This document shows, in pieces, positions 8,590 through 18,000 of a DNA stretch of 51,504 nucleotides. A model generated the notes under the pieces. It did no database searches. It worked only from the letters and a program-made list of their open reading frames with translations, and was not told where the DNA came from. The position numbers were made by a program, and so were the translations under genes. The DNA comes from DATBGO01 sp050011895. Its GTDB lineage: Bacteria > Actinomycetota > Actinomycetes > Streptosporangiales > Streptosporangiaceae. The first letter of the stretch is position 1. Each line of letters starts with the position of its first letter. The stretch lies in contig JBEKIF010000030.1 in NCBI GenBank assembly GCA_050011895.1, positions 1 to 51,504 of the forward strand. Reading direction: 5' to 3'.

Positions 8590-8892
8590 TCACTTGGGAG
8601 CAGGAGGCAGCTTACGCGCTGCCGCCTTGCCCTCGGCCACCAGCAGCTCGTGCTGCTGCCAGCCCTGCAGCCACTTCCACGTGGCCGTCAGCGCGCTGGT
8701 TGCCGCGGCGACCATGAATGCGACTATCTGGGTTTGGCTGAGATGCGCACCCGGCACGGCCTTGCCGACAATGCCAGCGAGCCAGCCGGCCGCAATCACG
8801 AATACCGGGCTCAGCAGGGCGACGAAACGCCCGATTAGGGACCCCTCGGTGGTGGAGTCCTTAGCTGCTGCCGTTCGCGTGCCGCCGTTCAT
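8590..8892 (-). CDS. holin-like small membrane protein
   Basis: Small protein of 100 residues with a polar N-terminus, two hydrophobic segments (about 21-46, FVALLSPVFVIAAGWLAGIVG, and about 54-70, IVAFMVAAATSALTATW) and a charged C-terminal tail rich in Lys/Arg. This two-helix, charged-tail layout and the WKWLQGWQQHE junction resemble holins or holin-like proteins of actinobacteriophages and phage-derived loci. The ATG at 8892 is preceded by GGAGGGG. The only supporting neighbour is the amidase-like gene downstream. An ordinary small membrane protein is the alternative. Confidence 0.5.
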   Translation of the reverse strand: MNGGTRTAAAKDSTTEGSLIGRFVALLSPVFVIAAGWLAGIVGKAVPGAHLSQTQIVAFMVAAATSALTATWKWLQGWQQHELLVAEGKAAARKLPPAPK

Positions 8893-9094
8893 GGTTATCC
8901 CCTCCGGCCCGGAATCGAGGTCATCTCAGGTGAGCAGGATCTCATTTCGGGAGCAACGCCGCTACCCGCCCGAGGGCCGCGAGCCAGCAGACCGGGGAAG
9001 CTCACGGCTGGGTATCTTCCCTATCAGCGCCGCTGGGCGGAGAATGCTGACGGGCCGCCAGGCCTGAATGGCCAGCCCTGATCAGGAGGCACCG

Positions 9095-10405
9095 GTGAGC
9101 AACCCCGGGCAGCCCAGCTCGTCGTCATCCCCGGCTGTGCAGATCGACCTGGACAGCGAGCGGGGATATGCGCGGAGCCCGCAGCTCCAGGTGGAGTTCG
9201 AGGCGGCCGCTGACCACCTGTGCCAGGCCGACGGGTACACCGATCCGCTGGACCCTGAGCACCACCGGCAGCTCCGCGCTGACCTGGCGCTCGAAGGGGG
9301 AGGCGTGAAGGGCATCGGGCTGGCGGGCGCAGTACTGGTTCTGGACGAGGCCGGGTACTCGTTCGCCCGCGTCGCGGGAACGAGCGCGGGAGCCATTGCC
9401 GCGAGCCTCATCGCCGCGATCTCCAAGGCCGGCCAGCCCATGACGGCGTTGCGCGGCTACCTGAATGAACTGCATTTCACCGAGTTCATGCCCGAGGGCA
9501 AGATCCACCACTTTCTCGATCACCTGGGCGGAGCGGCCGAGAAGGCTGACGATCTCGCCATCCTCACTCACCGGACGGGGCTATATCCAGGGACCTACCT
9601 GGCGCAGTGGCTGGGGCCGATTCTCGACGGGCTCGGGGTGAAGACTTTCGGCGACCTGAAGATCAGCCAGTCCGACGATCCCGGCATGAGCCTGCTGCCC
9701 GACCGCCAGTACCGGCTCGTCGTCCATACCTCGGACATCACGCGCGAGCAGCTGGTGCGGCTGCCCTGGGACTACGACTATTACGGGCTGCCCAGTGACG
9801 AGCAGGACGTTGTCGGGGCGGTGCGCGCGTCCATGTCCATCCCGTTCTTCTTCGAACCGGTAACGGTCCAGGCCCGCGAGGCCGACATTGACGTGCCGAT
9901 GCCCGACGGCAGCTGCATCCGGCAGCATTATGACGCTGGCACTGTCACCTGGGTCGACGGCGGCATGCTGGCGAACTTCCCGATCAGCGCGTTCGACCGC
10001 GTCGACGGCGGCCCGCCACGCTGGCCGACCATCGGGATCAAGCTGTCCTCGCTGCAGAGATCGTTCTCGGCGACCGTGGCGTGCAGCACGGCACGAAGCG
10101 TGGCGGTCCAGGCCCTGCACACGCTGATGAACGAGTGGGACCGTTACGACGTCGAACAGACGACCGCCGCTCGGACGATCTTCGTGGACAAGGCAGGCTT
10201 GACGGCCACCCAGTTTGATCTGACGCAGGCCCAGCAGGACCAGCTGTTCCTCAACGGGGTACAGGCCGCGACGAGGTTCATCATCGAGATGTCCAAGGCC
10301 GGCGGCGTGCCGCGCGACGCCGAACAGGCCAGGCAGCTCATCACGAACAGGGCGGCCCTGAGCGCTCCGAGCATGCCGACGCGCCCCCCGACAGCCGCGA
10401 GCTGA
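9095..10405 (+). CDS. patatin-like phospholipase
   Basis: Cytoplasmic or membrane-associated lipid acyl hydrolase of the patatin family, 436 residues. The oxyanion loop is LALEGGGVKGIGLAGA (GGGVKG at 68-73), the nucleophile elbow GTSAG has Ser97, and the dyad Asp is in VDGGMLANFPI (about Asp288); all catalytic elements are intact. The GTG at 9095 is chosen because AGGAGG lies five bases upstream; an in-frame ATG at 9068 has no such site and adds only nine residues. The Ser-rich N-terminus is not a signal peptide. It stands alone between minus-strand genes. Confidence 0.88.
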   Translation: MSNPGQPSSSSSPAVQIDLDSERGYARSPQLQVEFEAAADHLCQADGYTDPLDPEHHRQLRADLALEGGGVKGIGLAGAVLVLDEAGYSFARVAGTSAGAIAASLIAAISKAGQPMTALRGYLNELHFTEFMPEGKIHHFLDHLGGAAEKADDLAILTHRTGLYPGTYLAQWLGPILDGLGVKTFGDLKISQSDDPGMSLLPDRQYRLVVHTSDITREQLVRLPWDYDYYGLPSDEQDVVGAVRASMSIPFFFEPVTVQAREADIDVPMPDGSCIRQHYDAGTVTWVDGGMLANFPISAFDRVDGGPPRWPTIGIKLSSLQRSFSATVACSTARSVAVQALHTLMNEWDRYDVEQTTAARTIFVDKAGLTATQFDLTQAQQDQLFLNGVQAATRFIIEMSKAGGVPRDAEQARQLITNRAALSAPSMPTRPPTAAS

Positions 10406-10468
10406 ACGTAAGGTCCTAACCGCAGGTCTGCCAGCAGCAAGTTCCGCTTCTTCGACCCCGGCAGCGGG

Positions 10469-11017
10469 TTATCGATCAGCCGCGACGTCGGCAGGTTGCG
10501 CCCGCCGGGCAAGCTCACCCGGGAGGCGGGGCCCGGACTGGATAGGCAGCAGGACTATCCCGTCGTCGTCGGCGTGCAGGAGGTCCCCCGGCTGGAACGT
10601 GACATGGCCGAACGTCACAGGAATGTCGACAGCGCCTGCGCCGGTCTTCGCGCTCTTGCGCGGATTCGTGCCCAGCGCTTTGACACCGAGATCGAGGTGG
10701 GCCAGTGCCGCGCTGTCGCGGACCGCCCCATGCAGGACCAGGCCCGCCCAGCCGTTGGCTTGCGCCGCAGCCGCGATCAGGTCGCCCACGAGCGCCGTGC
10801 GCAGCGAGCCGCCGCCGTCCACGACCAGGACGCCGCCTGAGCCGGGCTTGCGCAGCAGATCGCGGAGCAGGCCGTTGTCCTCGTGACAGGAAACCGTGCG
10901 TACCGGTCCAGAGAAGATTCGCCGGCCACCGAACTGGCGGAACTGGAGGTCACAGACTCGCAGTTCCGGCCCGTAGGTATCGACCAGGTCGGCGGTGGCC
11001 ACACTGGTGTCGGTCAT
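10469..11017 (-). CDS. RraA-like protein (HMG/CHA aldolase family)
   Basis: Protein of 182 residues of the RraA family, whose members are either inhibitors of RNase E or 4-hydroxy-4-methyl-2-oxoglutarate/oxaloacetate aldolases. Visible landmarks are LLRDLLRKPGSGGVLVVDGGGSL, GDLIAAAAQANGWAGLVLHGAVRD (the G-x-x-x-R/D active-site loop), LGVKALGTNPRKSAKTGAG and PGDLLHADDDGIVLLP, containing the conserved Asp that binds the divalent metal. The start at 11017 has GCAGGAGGAG before it. It lies beyond a transposase relic from the hydrogenase operon, so no functional link is implied. Confidence 0.85.
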   Translation of the reverse strand: MTDTSVATADLVDTYGPELRVCDLQFRQFGGRRIFSGPVRTVSCHEDNGLLRDLLRKPGSGGVLVVDGGGSLRTALVGDLIAAAAQANGWAGLVLHGAVRDSAALAHLDLGVKALGTNPRKSAKTGAGAVDIPVTFGHVTFQPGDLLHADDDGIVLLPIQSGPRLPGELARRAQPADVAADR

Positions 11018-11035
11018 GGCTCCTCCTGCGTGGGG

Positions 11036-11258
11036 GCTGGCTGGTCCTGCTCGGCCGGTTACCCGCCGCACGAACGCGGACCTGCTGGTGCTGCGGCACG
11101 AGGTCCGCCGTGCTGCGCGCGGCGCACCTCCGCGGCCCCGGCTGGACTGGGCCGACCGCGCCGTCCTGGCCGCGCTGATCCGGCTCCTGCCGGGAAGGCT
11201 GCGATTATACCGGCTGGTCAGCCCCGGATCCGTGCTCCGGTGGCAGCACCGCGGGCCA
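11036..11258 (+). pseudogene. transposase relic (integrase-like family), N-terminal fragment
   Basis: Reading on the plus strand gives GWLVLLGR in one frame, then, after a frameshift, DLLVLRHEVRR and RPRLDWADRAVLAALIRLLP followed by RLYRLVSPGSVLRWQHR. This is the N-terminal region of the DDE integrase-type transposases common in actinomycete insertion sequences (IS3/IS481-like), ahead of the catalytic domain, which is absent. The relic ends about six bases from the 3' end of hypA. A shorter relic with the same DWAxRAVLAALIR motif lies at about 24450-24510. Confidence 0.7.
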
Positions 11259-11264
11259 GGCAAG

Positions 11265-11615
11265 TCATGCTGCCGGGCTGCTCCTGATCTCGAGCAGTTC
11301 GATCGCGGCTCCGGCACCGAGGGGCGAGAGGGCGCCGCACGACGGGCAGACGACCAGGTGGCCTGCCACGTCGTCGGCAGACACTGCCCACGCCGCCCCG
11401 CACAGCGCGCACTCGCGGCGGTCGGCAAGCTCCTCGACGAGCAGGCGCGATCCGCTGAGCGGCGTGTCCTCCGTCAGCATCTCGTAGGCCTGCAGCAGCG
11501 CCTCCGGCGAGAACACCGGGCTCGCCCGAACGCGGACCTCGGCGATGCCCGCAGCGAGGCTGGGATCGCGGGCCAGGCGCATTACGAGCGCGCTGACCGC
11601 GTGGTAGTCGTGCAG
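11265..11615 (-). CDS. hypA: [NiFe]-hydrogenase nickel metallochaperone HypA
   Basis: HypA delivers nickel to the hydrogenase large subunit. The zinc site is CALCGAAW with VVCPSCGAL, followed by the family ending AAIELLEI. The first ATG (11582) would give a protein lacking the nickel-binding N-terminus. In the same frame upstream the sequence reads L-H-D-Y-H-A-V-S-A-L-V, which restores the His2 ligand of the usual M-H-E start. The codon in place of ATG is CTG at 11613-11615, seven bases after AAGGAGG. I therefore place the start at CTG 11615, giving 116 residues, normal for HypA. It overlaps the 3' end of the endopeptidase gene by 34 bases. Last gene of the operon. Confidence 0.85.
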   Translation of the reverse strand: MHDYHAVSALVMRLARDPSLAAGIAEVRVRASPVFSPEALLQAYEMLTEDTPLSGSRLLVEELADRRECALCGAAWAVSADDVAGHLVVCPSCGALSPLGAGAAIELLEIRSSPAA

Positions 11616-12151
11616 CGTGCTCCTCCTTGCCCCGGGGGTGAGGTGTCCTCCGGCCCGCGCCCGGCGCCCTCCGGCGGCCCGGGCCCGGAGTCCTCCGATG
11701 CCCAGCGCTGGACCTGCTCCAGGACGCGCCGGCCGAGCGGCGCTATCGCCGCGGCCACGGGCTCGCTCAGCGGCGCGCCGAACTCCGGCGGGCCTGCGAT
11801 CTCGACGGCGAGCACCCGGGTCCGGTCTGGGAAGCCCATGCCGAGCCGCCTGGCGACCGCGGCAAGCTCGGGTATGCCGGCCTGGTGCAGGCTGGCTGCT
11901 CGCACCGGGCCCAACTCGGCGAACCCGGTCTCGACGATCGTGCCCGCGGGGCTGCGGCCCGTGCGGATCGAGTCGACGACGACCGCGCGGTCATACCCGG
12001 CGAAGACCTCGAGCAGCGCCAGGCCCGAGGCGGCGCTCTCCACGACGTCGGCGTCCCTGGCCAGCTCACCGCGCAGCGCCCGCGCCGCGAGCACGCCGAC
12101 GGCGTCGTCTCCCGCGTACTCGTTGCCCAGGCCGAGGACGAGCGTTCGCAT
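11582..12151 (-). CDS. hydrogenase maturation endopeptidase (HycI/HyaD family)
   Basis: Nickel-dependent endopeptidase that removes the C-terminal tail of the large subunit once the NiFe site is loaded. Features: MRTLVLGLGNEYAGDDAVGV, with Asp16 at the position of the first metal ligand; VVVDSI, with Asp61; and SLHQAG, with His90. These correspond to the Glu/Asp, Asp and His ligands of HybD. The C-terminal ~35 residues are Pro/Gly-rich, extend beyond the usual family end, and overlap the hypA start. The gene begins two bases after the large-subunit stop; its presumed substrate is the MvhA tail encoded immediately upstream. Confidence 0.88.
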   Translation of the reverse strand: MRTLVLGLGNEYAGDDAVGVLAARALRGELARDADVVESAASGLALLEVFAGYDRAVVVDSIRTGRSPAGTIVETGFAELGPVRAASLHQAGIPELAAVARRLGMGFPDRTRVLAVEIAGPPEFGAPLSEPVAAAIAPLGRRVLEQVQRWASEDSGPGPPEGAGRGPEDTSPPGQGGARCTTTTRSARS

Positions 12152-12153
12152 GG

Positions 12154-13617
12154 TCAGTCCCGCCGGATCTCACGCAGCAGCGCGCCGCCCGCGTCCCTGA
12201 CCTCGACGATCAGCGGCATCTGGCCAGGCAGGCTGTGTGTGGAGCAGCCGAAGCACGGGTCATAGGCGCGGAAAGCCATCTCGACCTGGTTCAGCAGCCC
12301 GTCGTCGACCTGGCCGTTCCTGATCAGAGCGTGCGCCGCCTTGTCGACGGACAGCGCGATCCTCGCGGCGTTGTTCTGCGTGGCGACGATCAGGTTCGCG
12401 GCCGTGACCAGCCCGTGCTCGTCGGTCTCGTAGTGGTGGAAGAGGGTCCCCCGCGGCGCCTCTACGACGCCGACGCCCTCGCGCGGCGTGGCGGTCGGCA
12501 GCGTGCGCACCTGCGGGTCGGTGATCTCCGGGTCTCCGGCGAGCTCGGCCATCCGCTCCGCCGCGTATACGAGCTCGATGATCCTGGCCCAGTGGTTGGC
12601 GAGCGTATGGTGGACGGGCCCCGGGCCCAGGGTGGTGACGAACTCCTCGTAGGCTTCCTGCGCGCGAGGGGTCGCCATGCCGTCGGCGACGTTCAGCCGG
12701 GCCAGCGGCGCGACGCCGTAGACACCGCTGCCGGCCCCGTCGGCGAATCCGTGCCAGCCGACGTCCTTCAGGAAACAGAACTTCATGTATGTCCACGGCT
12801 CGACGTGCTCGGCGACATGGTCGAGGTAGTCCCTCCCCGTGAACGTGAGCAGCTCCTTCCCGTCCGGGCCGACCACCCTGAGCGTGCCGTCGTAGAAGTT
12901 GACCTTGTTCGCGTCATCGACGAGGCCCATGTAGTAGGTGCGGTGCGTGTATGCCTCGGAGGTGACAAGCTCGACGTAGCCGGGGTTGCCCAGCACGATC
13001 TTGCGGAACGCGCCGAGGGCGAACTGGCCGAACTCGACGGCGCGGGCCGCGGCCGCGGCCGCCTCCTGCCGGGTCTCGCTGCTCAGGGAGCGCGACACGC
13101 CGCCTGGGAGCCCGAAGACGGGATGGACCGCCTTGCCCGCTACCGCGGCAACCAGGTCACGGAGCTGCTTGCGGACGCCGATTACCTCCTTCCCCACCTC
13201 GAGGCCGACGGCGTCCACGACGCCGAGGATGTTCCGCTTCTGCCGCGGCGCATCCGGGCCGACGATGAAATCGGGGCCGCCGAGGAAGAAGAAATGCAGC
13301 GCGTGGTCCTCGACCATGAAGGCGCTGTAGAGGAGCTCGCGGATCTTCCGGCCGGCGGGCGGCGGATCCACCTGGTAGAGGGCGTCGAGGGCTTTCGTCG
13401 CGGCCATGTGGTGGGCCATGGGGCAGACGCCGCAGATCCGCGAGGTGATCTGCGGCATGTCCTCGGCGCGCCGCCCCTGGGCGAACTTCTCGAAGCCGCG
13501 CAGCTCCGGGATCTGGAGGTAGGCCCGGTCCACACCGCCGTCGGGATCGAGGAAGATGTGTATCCTCCCGTGTCCCTCGAGACGTGTCAGGGGGTCGATC
13601 AGGATCTCACGGCTCAT
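12154..13617 (-). CDS. mvhA: F420-non-reducing-type [NiFe]-hydrogenase large subunit (MvhA-like)
   Basis: Catalytic subunit, 487 residues, of a group 3 (Mvh-type, 3c) [NiFe]-hydrogenase that oxidises H2 in the cytoplasm. The L1 motif RICGVCPMAHHMAA (Cys62, Cys65) and the L2 motif DPCFGCSTH (Cys455, Cys458, His461) supply the four Cys ligands of the NiFe centre. A 26-residue tail follows His461 and should be removed by the maturation endopeptidase encoded next. There is no Tat signal, as expected for a cytosolic enzyme. The ATG overlaps the small-subunit stop (ATGA). The neighbouring mvhD and hdrABC genes support the 3c assignment. Confidence 0.93.
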   Translation of the reverse strand: MSREILIDPLTRLEGHGRIHIFLDPDGGVDRAYLQIPELRGFEKFAQGRRAEDMPQITSRICGVCPMAHHMAATKALDALYQVDPPPAGRKIRELLYSAFMVEDHALHFFFLGGPDFIVGPDAPRQKRNILGVVDAVGLEVGKEVIGVRKQLRDLVAAVAGKAVHPVFGLPGGVSRSLSSETRQEAAAAAARAVEFGQFALGAFRKIVLGNPGYVELVTSEAYTHRTYYMGLVDDANKVNFYDGTLRVVGPDGKELLTFTGRDYLDHVAEHVEPWTYMKFCFLKDVGWHGFADGAGSGVYGVAPLARLNVADGMATPRAQEAYEEFVTTLGPGPVHHTLANHWARIIELVYAAERMAELAGDPEITDPQVRTLPTATPREGVGVVEAPRGTLFHHYETDEHGLVTAANLIVATQNNAARIALSVDKAAHALIRNGQVDDGLLNQVEMAFRAYDPCFGCSTHSLPGQMPLIVEVRDAGGALLREIRRD

Positions 13618-14612
13618 GGCGCCACCTCTTCCTTTTCCGCCGTAGCCGCCGGCCGCACGCGACGATGCAGCAGCGAGGCCGGCAGGCTGTAGCGATAGAA
13701 GGTGCCGACCGGGTCGGCGATCTCGGCAACGCGAGCTGTGATCTCGTCCTCGCCGTCCGCGTCGAGGAGCGATGCGACGGAGGACAGCGCCTTCGCCCCG
13801 TAGTCGATGACGCCGCTCGTGGGCCCCATGCAGCCGGTGCAGGGCATGTTCCCGCCGGGGCAGGCGGCGGCGCAGCCCGCCCGGGTAGCGGGGCCGAGGC
13901 AGATCAGGCCTTGCGCGAGCAGGCAGAGCTCGGGATCGATGAAGACCTGGTGCGGCCGCCGGAACGCCCGCACCAGGAGCTTGTCCGGCTTCGTCGCGGC
14001 GCGCGGGCACTCGGAGCAGAGCGCCACGTCAGGAGCGAGCACTGCGCCCTTCCCGGGCAGCTTCCCCTCGACGAGCGCCGTCACGGCCGAGGCAATCAGG
14101 CCCGCGGGCGGCGGGCAGCCAGGGAGGTAGTAATCGACGTCGATGACCTGGTCGAGCGTGAGCACCGAGGCGCCGAACGCAGGCAGCGTCAGCTCTCCCT
14201 CGGCGACGCGGCTATGCTCCGCGGGAAGGGTCCCGGCACTGTTCTGGACGCTCGGCGCCTCGTGGTAGACGACGTCGAGGATGTCCTGGCTCTCGTACAG
14301 GTTGGCGAGGCCGGGGACGCCGCCGAACATCGCGCAGCTGCCGAACGCGACTACCGCGGCGGACTTGCGCCGCAGCAGCCCGGCCATCTCCTCCTGCTCC
14401 GACGTGCGGACGGCGCCGTTGATGAACGCCGCCGCCAGCTCGCCGTCGTCCAGCGCCTCGACGTCCTCGCGCTTGAAGTCGAGCGCGACAGGCCAGAAAG
14501 CGACGTCCACGAGCTCGACGACGGTCAGCAGGTTCTCGCCGAGGTCGACCACGGCCTCCTCGCAGCCGCCGCAGGATGCGCACCAGTAGAAAGCGATCTT
14601 CGGCTTTGTCAT
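13614..14612 (-). CDS. mvhG: [NiFe]-hydrogenase small subunit (MvhG-like)
   Basis: Electron-transfer subunit of 332 residues carrying three iron-sulfur clusters that pass electrons from the NiFe site to MvhD. The N-terminal motif WCASCGGCEEA (Cys11/14/17) with FGSCAMFGGVPG and YLPGCPPP forms the proximal 4Fe-4S site; further Cys groups CSECPR, CLLAQGLICLG and CPGGNMPCTGCMGP hold the other clusters. No twin-arginine signal is present, in line with a cytoplasmic group 3 enzyme. ATG 14612 overlaps the mvhD stop; the longer reading from 14744 overlaps mvhD without family features. Confidence 0.93.
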   Translation of the reverse strand: MTKPKIAFYWCASCGGCEEAVVDLGENLLTVVELVDVAFWPVALDFKREDVEALDDGELAAAFINGAVRTSEQEEMAGLLRRKSAAVVAFGSCAMFGGVPGLANLYESQDILDVVYHEAPSVQNSAGTLPAEHSRVAEGELTLPAFGASVLTLDQVIDVDYYLPGCPPPAGLIASAVTALVEGKLPGKGAVLAPDVALCSECPRAATKPDKLLVRAFRRPHQVFIDPELCLLAQGLICLGPATRAGCAAACPGGNMPCTGCMGPTSGVIDYGAKALSSVASLLDADGEDEITARVAEIADPVGTFYRYSLPASLLHRRVRPAATAEKEEVAP

Positions 14613-15064
14613 CGTGACTCCCCGGCGGGCTCCGCGACCGCACGCTGGGGGCGCTCCAGGCGCACCGGCCCGAGCATGCGCAGCTCCTCGGTCATCTCGT
14701 TGCAGACCCGCTGCACCTTCTCGCCCTCGGACGCCGAGATCCACTCGAGGCGCAGCCGCTGATCCTCGATGCCCAGGTCGCGTAGCACGGCCCGGAGCAG
14801 CTCTATCCGGCGGCGGGTCTTATAGTTGCCCTCCTGGTAGTGGCAGTCCCCCGGGTGGCAGCCGCCGATGAGCACCCCGTCCGCGCCGTAGCGGAAGGCC
14901 GCGAGCACGAACTGCGGATCGAGCCTGCCCGAGCACATCAGGCGCATCACCCGCACGTTCGGGGCGTACGCCAGCCGGGAGATGCCGGCCAGGTCGGAGG
15001 CCGTGTACGTGCACCAGGTGCAGAAGAAGGCGACGATCTTCGGCTGGTAGCGGCAATCAGACAC
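14609..15064 (-). CDS. mvhD: hydrogenase/Hdr linker iron-sulfur protein MvhD (delta)
   Basis: MvhD carries a [2Fe-2S] cluster and bridges the hydrogenase to HdrA in Mvh-Hdr complexes. The 151-residue protein shows KIVAFFCTWCTY (Cys15, Cys18), VRVMRLMCSGR (Cys44) and GCHPGDCHYQEGNYKT (Cys69, Cys74), the signature of this family. The GTG at 15064 is chosen: the family pattern begins six residues later, and the start overlaps the end of hdrA by 8 bases. Its place between hdrA and mvhG matches the physical order of the electron path. Confidence 0.93.
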   Translation of the reverse strand: MSDCRYQPKIVAFFCTWCTYTASDLAGISRLAYAPNVRVMRLMCSGRLDPQFVLAAFRYGADGVLIGGCHPGDCHYQEGNYKTRRRIELLRAVLRDLGIEDQRLRLEWISASEGEKVQRVCNEMTEELRMLGPVRLERPQRAVAEPAGESR

Positions 15065-18000
15065 CCTTGAGCACCCCCTCGAGCTCGGCGAGGATCTGCT
15101 CGTCGGTGAACAGGTGCTGCTGCATCGCGCCCGACGGGCAGGCGGCGACGCATACGCCGCACCCCTTGCAGAGCACCTCGTTGGCCACCGCGACATCCGC
15201 CTCGGCGTCGAAGGACAGCGCCCCGAACGGGCAGAGGCCCAGGCAGGTGCGGCAACCGGAGCATTTCGCCGCGTCGACGAAGGCCGTGCTCGGCTCGAGT
15301 TCCACGGAGCCGCGATCGACCATCACCAGGGCCTCCGCCGCGGCCGCGCCAGCTTGCGCCACCGTATCCGGGATGTCCTTGGGCCCCTGGCAGGCGCCGG
15401 CGAGGAAGACGCCGTCGGTGAACGTGGACACGGGGGCGAGCTTCGGGTGCCGTTCGGTGTAGAAGCCTTCGGAGCCGCAGCTGATGTTCAGCAGCCTGCC
15501 GACCTGCTCGGCGTCGGCCTGCGGTTCCATGGCCACCGCTAGCACGACCATATCCACCGGGATCTGCCGCACGACGCCCGCCAGGGTATCCTCCGCGCGG
15601 AGCACGAGCTTCCCCGTCGCCCCGGCCGGGTCCGCCTCGTCGCTCACCTCGACCACCCGGCCGCGGATGAGACGCACCCCTTCCTTCATCACCTTCTCGT
15701 AGAATTCCTCATAGCCCTTGCCCGGAGTCCGCATGTCGATGTAGAAGCTGTACACCTCCGCCCCGGTACGCTCCTTGATCAGGTGGGCCAGCTTCAGCGA
15801 GTACATGCAGCACACGCGGGAGCAGTAGGAGTTGTACCTGGCGTCGCGCGAGCCGACGCAGTGGATGATGCCAACCGTCTTCGGGCGCTCTCCGCTGCGC
15901 AGCACGATCTCGCCCTGGGTCGGGCCGGAGGCGTTGAGGAGGCGCTCCACCTCGGGGGCCGTGTAGACGTTCGGGTACCTGCCGTAGCCGTACTCCGGGA
16001 TTCGCCTGGCATCGAAGGGCTTGAAGCCGGTCGCCACGACGATCGCCCCGACGTCGAGCTCGACCTCGGTGTCACGCATCGTCAGGTCGATCGCGCCGGC
16101 CTCGCAGACCGCGATGCACTGCCCGCATTCGGAGCAGACACCGCAGTCGAGACACCGCTCGGCACCGTACCGCGCCTCCGCCTCGGTCAGCGGCGGCTCG
16201 AGTTCTGAGAAATCCGCCGGCGCGGCGGCCAACCGGGTGGCTGGCGCCCGCGGGTCCAGGCGGCCGCGGGCCGGATGCTGCTTCGCAAGCACATCGGCCT
16301 TGTCGACAACCGGCAGCGTCGCGTCGAAGCTCGCGGGATCCAGCTCCGCGCCCCGCAGCCAGCGGTCGATCATGAAGGCGGCCCGCTGCCCCCGCCCGAC
16401 CGCGTGCGCGATGTCGAGCGCGCCCGACACGACGTCGCCGGCGGCGAAGACGTACGGCACATCGGTCTGCAGCGTTCCCGGGTCGGCCCGGATCGTCCCG
16501 TTCGCGGCCGTCAGCAGCCGGGGGGCGAGCGTCATCGCGTCTGGCGTCAGCCCGATCGCGGCGATCACCACCTCGCAGGCGATCACGAACTCGCTCCCGG
16601 GGACCGGCTCAGGGCGCCGGCGGCCAGAGGCGTCCGGAGCGCCGAGCTCGGTCCGGACGCAGCGCAGCCCGCTCACCTGCCGGTGCTCGTCGCCCACGAC
16701 CTCGACGGGCGAAACCTGGAAACTGAACCGGGTCCCTTCCTGCTCGGCGGCCTCCACCTCCTCCGGGTAGGCCGGCATCTCGCTGCGACCGCGCCGGTAC
16801 GCCACGATCACTTCTGGCGCGCCGAGCCGCCGGGCGGTCCGCGCGGCATCCGTCACCATGAACTCCTCCGGCTCGCTCAGCTCATCTGGCGGGGCGAGCC
16901 GCCGCGCGGTCCGCGCGGCATCCATCGCCACGTTCCCGCCGCCCACGATGACGGCCCGCTTGCCCTCCAGGCCGGCCGCCTCGCCGAGCTTGGCTGCCTC
17001 GAGGAACTCCAGGCCGGAGACGACGCCGTCCAGGTCCTCGCCCGGCACGCCGAGGCCGGTTGAGGCCGGCGCGCCGGTTGCCACCAGGACCGCGTCGTAC
17101 CCCGCGCGCCGCAGTTCGTCAAGGTTCCCCACCCGCGTGCTGGTGGCGATCTCGACGCCCAGCGCGGTCACGTTCTCGATGTCCCGCTCGACAACCGACA
17201 TCGGCAGCCGGTAGTCGGGGATGGCCAGCCTCAGCATGCCGCCAGGCTCGGGCGCAGCCTCAAAGATCTTGACGCGGTAGCCCTTGCGCGCGAGCTGCCA
17301 GGCCGCGGTCAGGCCGGCCGGCCCCGAGCCGACCACCGCTACCTGCTTGCCGTTCAGGGCAGCCGCCTGGACCGCGGCGGGCGCTCCACGCTCGTAGTGG
17401 GCGTCCGCGATGAAACGCTTCAGCCGCCGGATCGGCAGCGGGCCCTCCAGGCTCGCCCTGGTGCACTCGGCCTCGCACTGCGCGTAGCAGGCCCGGCCCA
17501 GGCTCCCGGCCAGCGGCGTCGCGTCGAGCACGAGGTTGAACGCCTTCTCGTACTCGCCCTTCCTGACAAGTGACACGTAGCCATGGGCCTTGACGCCGGC
17601 CGGGCAGCTGAAGGTGCACCGCGAGGTGCCCGCGCGGTCGATGACAGGCCAGGCCGGCACCGCCTGCGGGAACGACTTGTGGGCGACTGGGCGGGTGCCG
17701 AGGCCATGGTCGAACTCCGACAAGATCCCGTCCCAGGTGCAGTTCTCGACGCAGAGGTCGCACCCGGTGCAGGCGTCCTCGTCGATATAGCGGGCCTTCC
17801 TGCGCACCTTGACCTTGAAGCTGCCCACATAACCGGAGACCTGCTCCACCTCGCTGAAGGACAGCAGGTCGATGTTGGGGTGCTGGCCGACCTGCACCAT
17901 CTTCGGGGTGAGGATGCACGCCGCGCAGTCCAGCGTCGGAAAGGTCTTGTCGAACTTGGCCATCTGGCCGCCGATGCACGGCTCGCGCTCCACCAGGTAG

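Noticed and set aside
11617..13692. Long plus-strand reading frame (691 codons) opposite the hydrogenase genes
   Set aside because: It is the antisense of mvhA, the endopeptidase and hypA, is Arg/Ala/Pro-rich, and has no family features; high-GC DNA commonly keeps such frames open.
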